Assembly (NCBI GenBank): GCA_030278955.1
Contig: JAOANR010000004.1
Location: forward strand, 59,957,541-60,021,540
DNA from: Hygrophila difformis
Taxonomy: Eukaryota; Streptophyta; Magnoliopsida; Lamiales; Acanthaceae
Length of the DNA: 64,000 bases
Reading direction: 5' to 3'
The translations under genes and the position numbers were made by a program. Positions 48,701 to 59,724 of this stretch are shown here, in pieces. Position 1 is the stretch's first letter, and each line of letters starts with the position of its first letter. Below the pieces are notes generated by a model, which was not told the origin of the DNA, did not search any database, and saw only the letters and a list, made by a program, of their open reading frames with translations.

Positions 48701-51700
48701 CCTGATAGCATTCGCAAGGTGAAACATTTAAGACCTTTTGTTCTCATCTCATGAGGAGTTGTGGACTCATTTGTAAGTTGCTGCATGGCATGACTAATAT
48801 CATGCCCCCTTCATTATGTATTATTTGTCACCAAATGGGGTTGGTGCGTCAGTGCGTGTTAGAAAGACGATGGATATGAGATTCCAACTCAAAATCAATT
48901 GGTACTGGGTGGAGTAGCTCAGGTCCATATAAGCAAGAAAGGGGGATCCGAACATATATACGATGTGGGATACTTAATGGTGTGGCCCACACTGACCCCT
49001 ATTTGGTGACAAATAACACGTAAAGAAAGGAGTATCAATTTTTAGCATGACGTCTCAGAATTGTGTTAGAGCTCCAAAACTGAATGCAAATGAAGGAATT
49101 GACTGAGCCATAAAGAAATGGACTATATAAAAAATAAGAATAAAGTGTTATCAAAGCATGATGCAAAGTACAAGTTAATCAGACCGGTTAATGGATGATG
49201 AAAACTCCTTGATAGTTTATTATAACTGTTAGACGATGGATATGAGTTTCCAACCTAAAACCAGTTGGCAATGAGTGGAGTAGCCCTTATCCATATGGAC
49301 AAGGGGGAATCCCATATGGATAAGGGGGAATCCCATCATATATACGATGTTACAATCTGGAACACTTAACAATAACTAATATCTTTTGTTTTTGTTTTTT
49401 GTTGTTTGTTGTATGTTTGTTTTTTTTTTTTGTTTTTTTGTTTTTTCCATGTGTCTCAGGTTATTGTAGCCACAAATATTGCAGAAACAAGTATTACTAT
49501 AGATGACATTGTGTATGTTGTAGATTGTGGAAAGCATAAGGAGAATCGATATAATCCTCAGAAGGTTTGTGCTCATTTTCGATCTTTTGTTAGAAATATT
49601 GTAAATGCACGATGACAATGGCTTACTATAAAGCATGCTCTATTTTTGCATGAGATACGGCAAGCTTCATTGATATGCCTTAATAAATAGCATATTCTTA
49701 TTCATTGGTATTTTATTTTTCTTCTCTAAATCTTTGTTATGTGTAAGCATAGTTATATCTGGTAGCACAGTCCTTAGGGTTCTTTTCTTTTGTGACATTG
49801 TTCACCATTGATGCACAGATGGTACTTTGATTCTGTGTGGATAATTTAGAATTTGAATACATGGATCTATTGAGGTGCAAAACAAGGCTCTTTTTAGTTC
49901 CGTATGCCACACTATGCCACTGTGGTAGAATTATTTAATGGGATTTATCTTAAAATATTATAATGCTAAATGGTGATGGGTTTCTTGGTGGCGTGCTCCT
50001 TAAATTGCTAGGCTGCATGGATTGTGAAAATTATTGCAACAGTTATATTTTCATTCTTAGAATTATGTGGCAATCATATGCAGTTAAGTTTGGTTTGGCT
50101 ATCATTGGTAAAAACAGGTAAATAATGAAATACTCTTCAGTGATGCAGCAACATTGGAACACCTATAGTTTTGTCATAGAATTTTATAAAGTGGTGACAG
50201 TATTTTCTAAAGTAGAGACTGAATTTTGTGCAGAAATTTTACTAATTGATATACATAGATGCGGAATTTATGGATGTTGGATCTGTATCTAAGCTGATTT
50301 GCTTTTCTGCATTGACAAATGCATAGTGCGAGATAGTTTCTTTAGACTATAATCCACATGATATGCATATTAATTGTCCCACATGCATGATTGACACACC
50401 TACCCTGCATTAGTAGAAACTCTCAAGCATGGTTGAAGATTGGATATCTCAAGCAAATGCTAGGCAACGGCGTGGAAGAGCTGGGCGTGTTAAGCCAGGA
50501 ATCTGCTTTTGTTTGTACACACGTCCTAGATATGAAAAACTGATGCGACCATACCAGGTACTTCATGATATCTTGCATGAACAAGTATGATGCCTTTTAA
50601 CATTCTTAACAATTTTTGGATTCTATAGATCCCTGAGATGATGCGGATGCCCTTGGTAGAGTTGTGTCTGCAAGTAAAATTACTCTCTCTTGGTGGCATA
50701 AAGCAGTTTTTGTCAAAGGTTAGTTCTTTTGTAGTTTTATCAGTCTGGTCGTCACCTTGCAAATCCTTTTGGCTCAATTGGAAACTAATGGTGTACCTAA
50801 GTCTATAATCTGTCTTCCACTGAGTTCCCTCTATGAAAATGTAGGCTTTGGAACCTCCAAAGGAAGAGGCTATCACATCAGCCGTTTCTTCTCTGTATGA
50901 GGTGCGATTGTCTTTTTAGTTTTAATTTATTTTTGGTTTGTTTTCCGGAACTGAGCAAGGAGAGAGTTTATTTTTGTTTGGTACATTATATGCCTTATAG
51001 TATGTGGAAAATGTGCAAGGAAAACTGAAACGGATCACAAAATTATGATTGTGTTTTTAGATAAATATACATTGAAACTAAACCTCATTTCTCTTGGGGT
51101 TTGATTAACAAATTGACAAGGTTTGTGTAGAATTTGTGAACAATTGTTATGAAACTTTAAAAGAAAATCTTTTTGGAAACATTGGAAACTGGAAAAAAGT
51201 CATGTAATAATAAAAAACAATTTCATGATACGCTCTTCAATTCATCAAACTAGATCAATTGTGGACAAGATTTAGTATGAATGCATGATATTATTAAGCT
51301 TTTGACTTCAAAGAAATTTTAATCCTATTTTTTGACAATTTTTCTGAATCAACAAATTTTTATGCTGTTCAACACGATTTTTGGATCTGTCAATGTGCCA
51401 CACATTCTGTACAAGAGATTGTGGGTAGCCATGTCTATGACAACTACCATTGTAGAGTCAACAAATTTTTATGCTGTTCACAGCCATTTTACTACATTAG
51501 TATATCACAACTACCATTGTAGAGTTGCTATTTTGAAGTGGGACCGTCTTTCTACCCAAACAGTATACATTGTCAACTGATATGTGGAGTGTGGACCACT
51601 TTGCTGATTTGAGGTTCTGCTGTATTTTGTTGAATCTCGGCATCTAACTTTTTTCTAATTTACCATTATTAAATCTTCACCCCAGATTAGTATTATTATT

Positions 51701-54700
51701 TTTTATGGTTCAGGTGATTGTTCTAAATATTGAGGTGCCTGATTAGTTACTTTGGTTTTTCATAGTTTAGATGCATATTGGTAATTTGAATTTAACTGTT
51801 ACCTCCTTCTGCATGCTCCCAGCAGGATGTTCCTTCTGTTAGGGTCTCTAGGTGGATCAACTACGCATCTGAGATGCCTTAGCTTGCAACTTCTTTTAGT
51901 GTGGTCTGGTTGCTTTGCTAACATAAATTTTGCCATTGTTGCTAAACTTATATTCAACTTCTTCCTTTTATATATTTTTTTCTCATGGATATGCTCCCTT
52001 GACAAAATATCATGCAACTTTAGTCTATGTTAGCAATTGAGCTTAGCCAACCTAGCTTGAAGGTTTGTACATGGAGGTGTTCTCAGTGCGCATCTGCTTG
52101 ATTGAAAATGTTAAAAGGACAATCATGATTTAACAATTACTGAGAGGTATTGAAACCCAATCTTCTACCATGTGACTGGTTTTAGAATCACATCTATAGG
52201 TTGGTGCTGTTGAAGGGAATGAAGAGTTGACACCACTTGGTTATCATCTGGCTAAACTCCCTGTTGATGTATTGATTGGAAAGGTATGCTTCACTGATTG
52301 GCAGTTATCTCTTCTACTCATTTCCAAAATCTCAAATGTTTATAACTGGACAGTGTATCTTACCATCCAACGACATTCTGTTTAAATGTATTATACACAC
52401 AATCACACTATAATATTGATTTAAAGCAGATAAGATTAGATTATTACTCCCTCCGTCCCAATTGAAATGTCCTACATACTATTTTTGGATGTCCCATCAC
52501 AAATGCCTTCTTTCTATAAATAGAAATAATTTTCCCCTCCATGAACTATGTGGACCCCATCATATACTCACAAATCAACTATACCTTAATTCCCGTGCCC
52601 AACAGTAACAAGGCAATTGTAATTGGACGGAGGGAGTAAATGGCTTAAAAGCTCTATAAACATATTATCAAGGTCTGTTTGGATTGGCTTCTGAAAAACA
52701 GAAAAGAAGCAGAAACAGTAAATAAAAATATGAAAACATGCATCTCTTTACATAATAACTGTAACCCATGTTCATGCATGTATTTTAGGGCTTCTGGTGG
52801 CTATATACTATGGACCTAATATTTTTTTCGACTTGCAGATGATGTTATATGCTGCAATATTTGGTTGTTTGTCACCCATCCTTACTATCTCAGCATTCTT
52901 GAGCTACAAGTCACCTTTTGTGTACCCAAAAGACGAGGTTGTTTCATCAAGGGTTGTTGGCATTCTTTTTTTCAAATTTATTGGATAAAGTGAGAATCTA
53001 ATATGTACCAAATATTTTGCAGAGGGATAATGTTGAAAGAGCAAAGTTAGCTTTGTTGGCTGCACAGACTGGTGATGCAACAGTTGCAACTGATGGCGGC
53101 CGCCAATCTGATCATCTCATAATGCTTATTGCATATCAAAAATGGGACAAAATTTTAAGTGTGGTGTGTAATATTTTCATATTTATATGAAGTACTGAAT
53201 GTTTTCCACACTACATTTGCTGCTTATTCCTTTTCTGAGGAATTAGTATATGTTTATGATGTGTTTCTTTGCTTTTACAATACAAATTGGTAGGTTTCAC
53301 TGAAGTTCTCTAAAGTCTAAGGTAAGAAGTTCTGTTTTGCAGAATGGAGGTAAAGCAGCTCAAAAATTTTGCAGCACTCATTTCTTAAGTAGCTCGGTTA
53401 TGTACATGATTAGGTATGAAAATTGAGTCTCGTGTGTGTGGGTTTTTTTGATATGGTTCACTCAATAAATGTTTTGTGGCTCTAAAACAGAAGTCGGCTA
53501 ACTAAGATTGTGATATTTCCTTTCAAATATAACTCATGACTGACATCTAATCCTGTCAATTTTATTTAGGAAAAAATATCCTCTGTTATCAAGAATAAGT
53601 ACATTATACATTTTCTTGCATTGTAATGATCAAGCATGTGTTATTATTATAGGGACATGAGAATACAATTTGCTACCTTGCTAGCAGACATTGGGCTTAT
53701 AGATATTCCAAAGGATTATAAGGTATCTACTTTAGTTCCAATATTTACATCTCTGTTTTGGTAACCAATGCATTCCTTTCTTAATTTCAGAGAACTTTTA
53801 TTTGAGCTGAATTTATTTGAGTTGCAGTCTTACCCCCAATACTTCCATGTGGAACTAATTCAGCTTCCCACGATGCCTTAGTTATCAATTCACACCTCTT
53901 CATTATTATTTGTCAACTTAAAACTATTCTGCATGTTCTTTGTCTCTCCCTTCAGCATCACGCTGTCTTCTGCATATTAATGCGGGCATTTATTTTATTG
54001 CCTTATAATATGCATGATAGCAGTTTGCATTTCCTTGTCAGAGTTGTCGACTACTCTAATATGAAAATTTTCTAAAGCAGGTTGGCTGGAAAAAGAAAGA
54101 AAAGCTTGATACTTGGCTTTCAGACTTGTCACAGCCATTCAATCAGTACTCAAGTCAATCAGTTGTGGTGAAGGTAATGCTGATACCCCTTTTCTCGATT
54201 CATAATTGTACAATATTATATTCCTTGTACTTGCTGCAGATTAAGTTAGCTTATAATCTGTGTTTGCTTTGTATGTTACTTCTCCTGTTTCTCTTTTCAA
54301 ATTGTTATATAGAGCAATGTCAAAAAATTGGTCTGGCGTATTACAATGTTTGTCTGCTCCATATACTAATCTTAACTTCAATATTTTAGAATGTGTCTTC
54401 TTTTGTATTTAATCTCAAGGTATTACGCAGGCAATATTATGTGCGGGCCTGTATCCTAATGTTGCCACCATTGAAGAAGGCCATGGTGGAGGCCGTTCTG
54501 TGTGGTTTGATGGAAAAAGAGACGTTCACGTACACCCTTCTTCCATCAACAGTAGCCAAAAGACTTTTCAGTATCCATTTCTTGTCTTTCTTGAAAAGGT
54601 GCTATTCTTGCCCATCACAATTGCATGTTAGGGAGCCCACCAATCTTGCAAGTTTATTGATGGGAACCAACTTCCCCATCCAGGACAATGAGATGAGAAA

Positions 54701-55648
54701 CAGATAAAAAATGAAAAACCCATTTGACTCAATTATGATTAGGTTTCACAGGTTTGGATCCTGAAGACAAATCTTTAAAATGGCAGTAGTAGGTAGTTTT
54801 GTTGCCCCGGACAATATATTTCTATCCCATACGCCCAACTCTTCCTGTTAAAAGTTGGCATATTTTCCATACTAAATCTAGAATGATTAATAAAGTGCAT
54901 TGTTGCTTACCGTCTTGTTGCCCAAAGCAAAAGCAATTCAGTTGCCATAAATTTTTAGATTTAAGAATCTGAAATTTAGTTGAATAAAAGAACCTGCAGT
55001 CTGGCTTTTCTTTATCTCTTTAACTTTTTGACTTGTTCTCTTCTTTCACAATTTTTTTTTCTTTTTTTTTTTAAAAAAAATGTTTTTCCTTGTGTTTATC
55101 CCCTGCATTTCAATCCTATTTTTAATAAATTACAGGTTGAGACAAATAAAGTGTTCCTGCGTGACACAACTGTTGTTTCCCCCTACTCTATTTTATTATT
55201 CGGTGGATCAATTACTGTTCAGCATCAGGTATTCTTTTATTGACATTATTAAAAAGTACCAACGTCACACTGTGTATTCTAGTGTGTTCATGTACTATGT
55301 CCAAAAGGACATATACATAATATCGAGTGTGAGGTATCATTTGTGCTCTTGATATTTTGCAGTCGGGGTTGGTCATTGTTGATAATTGGATTAAAATGGC
55401 AGCGCCAGCACAAACCGCTGTCCTCTTCAAGGAACTCCGAACTACTCTTCATTCTATTTTGAAGAAGCTTATCAGCAAGCCACAGGTATCCATCCATCCA
55501 TCCGTGTTGATAAAAGGTCATCAAGTGTTCAGCATGATTCGATTTTATATTTGTGTTTCAGGCATTGCAGAAGGCTGCTGTGGGCGACAATGAAGTGATT
55601 AGATCTATAATCCACTTGTTTCTGGAGGAAGATAAACCAAACAAGTAA
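38824..55648 (+). CDS. DExH-box RNA helicase, DExH7/DHX57 type, 34 exons
   Basis: An ATP-dependent RNA helicase of the DEAH/RHA group. Exons: 38824-39111, 39387-39492, 39630-39820, 40509-40562, 40784-40943, 41035-41444, 41767-41985, 43306-43417, 43540-43728, 44486-44565, 45130-45252, 45374-45460, 45791-45891, 46361-46418, 46555-46620, 46899-46981, 47075-47258, 48138-48284, 48361-48462, 48566-48718, 49460-49564, 50417-50557, 50629-50718, 50845-50901, 52200-52283, 52839-52937, 53023-53163, 53343-53413, 53653-53722, 54081-54173, 54431-54598, 55136-55228, 55363-55485, 55562-55648. They join to 1444 residues without a break, which supports the borders; the end of exon 27 could be 53160. Motifs: UBA-like segment (about 80-120), Walker A GETGCGKT (635-642), DEVH (740-743), SAT (777-779), QRRGRAGR (1023-1030), then HA2 and OB-fold regions. 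Close to Arabidopsis DExH7 in length and motifs. The Lys-rich N-terminus does not look like a transit peptide. Confidence 0.95.
41551..41614. repeat. (CT)n(AC)n compound microsatellite in helicase intron 6
   Basis: About 14 CT units followed by about 15 AC units. Confidence 0.95.
42365..42393. repeat. (TG)n microsatellite in helicase intron 7
   Basis: About 14 perfect TG units. Confidence 0.95.
45664..45701. repeat. (TTG)n microsatellite in helicase intron 12
   Basis: About 12 perfect TTG units. Confidence 0.95.
48014..48052. repeat. CTG/CAG palindromic tract in helicase intron 17
   Basis: CTG and CAG triplets alternate so that the tract is largely its own reverse complement, with CTGCAG and CAGCTG centres. 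It could fold into a hairpin in RNA or DNA. It lies 85 bases before exon 18. Confidence 0.9.
48805..49033. mobile_element. Small inverted-repeat element in helicase intron 20
   Basis: The arms 'tattatttgtcaccaaatgg' (48819-48838) and 'ctatttggtgacaaataaca' (49000-49018) are inverted copies, with weaker similarity further out. The centre holds 'acgatggatatgag' and 'gtggagtagc', which recur in a second, partial copy at 49229-49350. A non-autonomous DNA element is likely, but no target duplication was clear. Confidence 0.6.
49229..49350. repeat. Partial second copy of the intron 20 element
   Basis: Shares 'ttagacgatggatatgag', 'gagtggagtagcc' and 'atatatacgatgt' with the element at 48805-49033. 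It includes a short tandem duplication of 'ccatatgga(c/t)aagggggaat'. Confidence 0.55.
52445..52638. mobile_element. Stowaway-like MITE, copy 2, in helicase intron 25
   Basis: A 190-base element at 52447-52636 with inverted ends CTCCCTCCGTCCCAATT and AATTGGACGGAGGGAG and a TA duplication on each side (52445-52446, 52637-52638). These are the marks of Stowaway/Tc1-mariner MITEs. The ends are almost perfect, so it is younger than the copy at 15866. Confidence 0.93.
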
Positions 55649-56760
55649 AAACACATTCAGTCCAAGTCCGGTCCCTCTGCTACGAAAATGCATCGAACTT
55701 GTTTAATGGTCAAGTAAACTATACTTATTTTTATTCCTCCCGGACTCGTTCGATTCAGAATGTATTATTCTCTTGGATCTAATTTATACAAAAGAAATCC
55801 TATTCCAGCGCTTTAGAGATGACATGAAGGTTTGCACGGTCGTTGTATGTGTCATTCAGTATCTGATTGATTATCTAGTGGGGAACAGTTCCTAATGGTT
55901 TTGAATTTTGTAGTAGTGGAATGACACTGCCTACTTTATATACACATTGTTTTCTCATAGATAAGGATAATTATTTATTCAAACACATTTGGTATTATCT
56001 AAATTTATTATCTTCTGGATTATTATTTTATTTCTCTTTTTATTGAAACATGCTTTTACAAAAAACATTATACAAGATAAAAAAAATTTCTTATACTTAC
56101 TTATTAATTGTGTTATATGCATTTTTTAATATAGAGAAGAAAAAAAGATAGAAAAAACTGAAGTATGAGTTTTGAGAAAATCATGTAGTTTTAGAATCTA
56201 TATTTTACATAATTTTTTGTTATACATATTTTAAGATATTAAAATATGCATTGAAACCAACGGCAGTTGGTTTGAGACCTATATCTATAGGAAATGGACC
56301 GTGGATCAAATCCATCATCTACCAAGGCAACTTCCACATATCGTTCAACTATGACTCGAGCGTTGATAATTGATACCATATGTCGTTCAAATAAAGGATG
56401 CTTCTTCTCGTTTCATCCGAGAGCAGAGGGTGGGGCAATTCCGGTATAACGGGTTGAGGCTTTCTTCAACGACCACGTATGGATGAGTAAAGCAAGGTCT
56501 CGGTTCTAACCTTGTGTATGCAAAAAAAATATACTGCTTGTTTTGGAAGAGGCGGATTGTGAGAAATGAAAATAGAATAATAATAATTGGAAATAACTTT
56601 TTTAGAGAAAAAATGAACTGTACATAGTATGAAGCCCCTAAAACCTGGTTGGCCAGCAGCTTATAAGCCATCTTATTCCCCTGATCCCCTCTCAATTAGT
56701 ACTTTTATCAAAGAAAGATCGCGAACACGTTGGATATGAATAAATGATTCCTGGCAGGCA
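55649..56760. other. Intergenic, 3' of the helicase gene; no gene seen
   Basis: 3' UTR and AT-rich spacer. No coding signal or RNA gene was recognised. Confidence 0.6.
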
Positions 56761-57768
56761 GTCGAGCAAACCAATGAATGACCACTTTAAATCTCAGCGC
56801 ACATCATTATCATCACCATATTCATTCATCCCTACTAGGCTACTACCCTAACCCTTCCATATCTTCCAAAATCACCTCTCTCTTTGCCCTCCCAACCACT
56901 GCCCCCCCGACCCCCGGTCCCCGACAACTTCTGCCTCCGTCCGTTCCGCGCGCTTGCTCACTTGCCTCGCATCGCCGACTCCGCCGCCTCTGCATCGCTG
57001 TCTTCTCCTCGGTTCGCATCTCTCTCTCTCTACATATATATATATATTTCTGAGATGTTTCCAAAAAATATCTCGAACAAACTTGTAGAATGTGCTTTCG
57101 TTTTCAGTTTAGAGAGCTGTTGAGTTCCGTGAAAATTTTGTGTTTATGTTGAGCTTATGTAGCGGTGCTTGAATGATTTAATAGATAATGCTATCCAATG
57201 CAAAAAAGAATGTCGATTCAAAGGAATGATATAGTTTTTGCTGATTCGGAGTATTTGGGAATCATTAGTGTATTTCATACAGTATCTCTGATTGTGTTTA
57301 TAACATTCTTGATTGGCTATTCAAATTGTTGTTCTCTATCTATAAGGCGATCTATCCTATTATGAATGGGCTTGAATTTGTTTATCAAAATGAATGCCTT
57401 GATCTTGAAAATGCATCGAGTATGGTGATACTGTAATGTACTGTCACTTTCAAGATATGGACAAGTACCTGAAGTTGATTGTGATATGTGACTAATTGTT
57501 TTTGTATGCTTGCCTGCTGAACATGTTTGTATTTCATATGCTGAGGGTAAATGAGAGTTTTGTGACTCCGTTATGAAGTTGGATAAGTTGTCTATCTTTT
57601 TTATCTAGTTGCGTATGATTTACAATCAGCAACGACTAACTTGTAGTAATAGTTTAGCTGATGAGCATCTTATGTTGTTGTTGCGCTTTCTATTTCCTCC
57701 CCTATTTCAGAAAATAAAGTAGAGTTTGTTTATTGTTGATTGCAACGTACTGAGCTGCTTGATTTCAG
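56761..57768 (+). promoter_or_regulatory. Probable 5' UTR exon and leader intron of the OTU gene
   Basis: A C-rich, pyrimidine-rich stretch (about 56860-57011) ends in 'tcctcg' followed by a GT donor at 57012. The next acceptor is 'gatttcag' at 57761-57768, six bases before the start codon. A leader intron of about 757 bases fits. The transcription start is not known. Confidence 0.5.
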
Positions 57769-57774
57769 GGATAA

Positions 57775-59071
57775 ATGGAAGATAATACTGAAGTGGATGA
57801 GATGAATTCTGAAAATGCACCTAATCAGAAACAGGAATCTCGTGAAGAGATGCTTGCTAGACACCGGTAAGAAATCTATGCCTAAATTATCCGTTGCACT
57901 TTTGTTGTGTGTTCCCCCTTTTTAGGGCTTACATGGGCACTTTCATACTCTCTGATTATCACAAGTGTTTATTTTTCATTTTATGCCTTCCATGAAACAT
58001 CTAAAAAGAACATAATGTAGTTTCCACGTGCTTTGTCTATCTGATAGGTTTGCCTTGATTCCATGTTATGAAAGTCCATCCAAACAGAGGCTTAGTTTAT
58101 CAAAGAATTAAAGAAATGCTTAATATTTTTTGAAATATAGTAGAAGCTAATTAATTTATACTCCAAACCGTAGACCATAAGCCTAATTTCTATGCTGCAG
58201 GAAGGAGACTAGTGAACTGCAGAACAAGGAAATGTCCATGAAAAAGGCAGCAGCTAAAGGGAGCAAGGCTGAGCAGAAGGCTAAAAAGAAGCAAGTTGAT
58301 GAAGAGATATCCAGACTCTCAACCAAACTTAAAGAAAGGCAAGCCGAGGAACTATCTTTGTTGGGTTATTCCGGCTCTACTAGTAAAGAAAAAGGAAATC
58401 TTGATAATCTGGTGAAGGCTATTGCTGGGGTTTCTGTCATCAACCATGCCGAGCAGTCAAAACCAAGCAAGAGTATTAAGAGACGGGAGAAACGAGCCCA
58501 ACAGGAAGCAGCCAGGGAACAAAGAATACAGGAAGAACAGAGCCAGATTGTAAGTGATCGTTCAATAGAAGATGAAAAGTTGGAACAAAAACTCGAGCCT
58601 CTTGGATATACCATTAACGAGATTAAACCTGATGGGCACTGCCTCTATAGAGCTATTGAAGATCAGTTAGCCCTCCACTCTGGAGGCTCCTCCCCTTACA
58701 GTTACCAAGACCTCAGGCAAATGGTGGCTGCTTACATGAGGAAACACGCCTCAGATTTTCACCCATTTTTCCTATCAGAGAATGTGGTTGATGAAGAATC
58801 GGAAGCCTCCATTTCTGATAAATTTGAGAATTATTGCAGGGAAATTGAGTCGACAGCAGCATGGGGTGGACATTTGGAACTCGGTGCTCTCACCCATTGT
58901 CTGAAGAAACATATCATGGTCTACTCGGGGTCTTTTCCTGATGTAGAGATGGGGAAGGAATACAAAACTGATGATGCTTCAGGGTCATCTAGTATTCTGC
59001 TATCTTATCACAGGCATGCTTATGGACTCGGCGAGCATTATAACTCTGTCATCCCGAGCTCTGTTAGATAA
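57775..59071 (+). CDS. OTU-domain cysteine protease (deubiquitinase), OTU5/OTUD6 type
   Basis: Removes ubiquitin from substrates. Coding exons 57775-57866 and 58201-59071 join to 320 residues. The start [14 protein letters not shown] is the first Met after the leader acceptor. The N-terminal half (about 25-145) is charged and helical, with long Lys/Glu/Gln runs that suggest a coiled coil. The OTU domain follows: '[14 protein letters not shown]' holds the catalytic Cys (residue 178), and '[10 protein letters not shown]' near the C-terminus holds the catalytic His (residue 310), as in OTUD6B and Arabidopsis OTU5. The same-strand helicase gene ends 2.1 kb upstream. The channel gene downstream is convergent, with 653 bases between the two stop codons. 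Confidence 0.93.
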
Positions 59072-59724
59072 TCGTGTTGTGCTATTGAGTGGTATTGGTA
59101 TTATGATGACCTACTTTTGTGTTACACTGGGTGTTGTGTTATAGCCCACGAATGAAACAGCAAGTATTGTTGTTGATAGTGTTGGACATGCTATATGACA
59201 CTTCTGTTTACATCCAATTTTGATACATTTGTTGTGTGGGCTAAAGATAACATTTCTTTACAAAGAAACTTTCATGTTTGATTGATGTCATAAGAGAGGG
59301 TCTTTATAAGCTTCATTCTCTAATTCACGCCTTGTCCAACTCACCCTCCAGTTCTCAATGTAAGAAATTATTTCAAATCTAGAGCTACAGAAACCATGTA
59401 AGAACATAGCTTGTCACCGAGATATCTTGTTACAGATTCAGACTTGACACATTTATGTAACAACATCAGCATGGCATGTTCCTACCACTGCACTTTCAAA
59501 TCTCCCATCTTTTCCTTCTTGCCCATCTCAACATTCTTCTCCATTTCTGTTCCTCTTCCTACCTAAAATTCCCGAGACCTGCGGCTTCTTTCCATCCCGG
59601 TCATCAGAAAATGCAGCGATATATGCTGCTTCAATGATTTAGGGACAGCTTTTGCAACAGCCTTTTGTAGACCGAGGGATGGTTGGAAGACCATATATGT
59701 AGGCATCATTTGATGTTTCACTTT
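59072..59724. other. Convergent 3' regions of the OTU and POLLUX genes
   Basis: Between two stop codons on opposite strands. Both 3' UTRs must lie here and could overlap. No other gene is seen. Confidence 0.7.
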
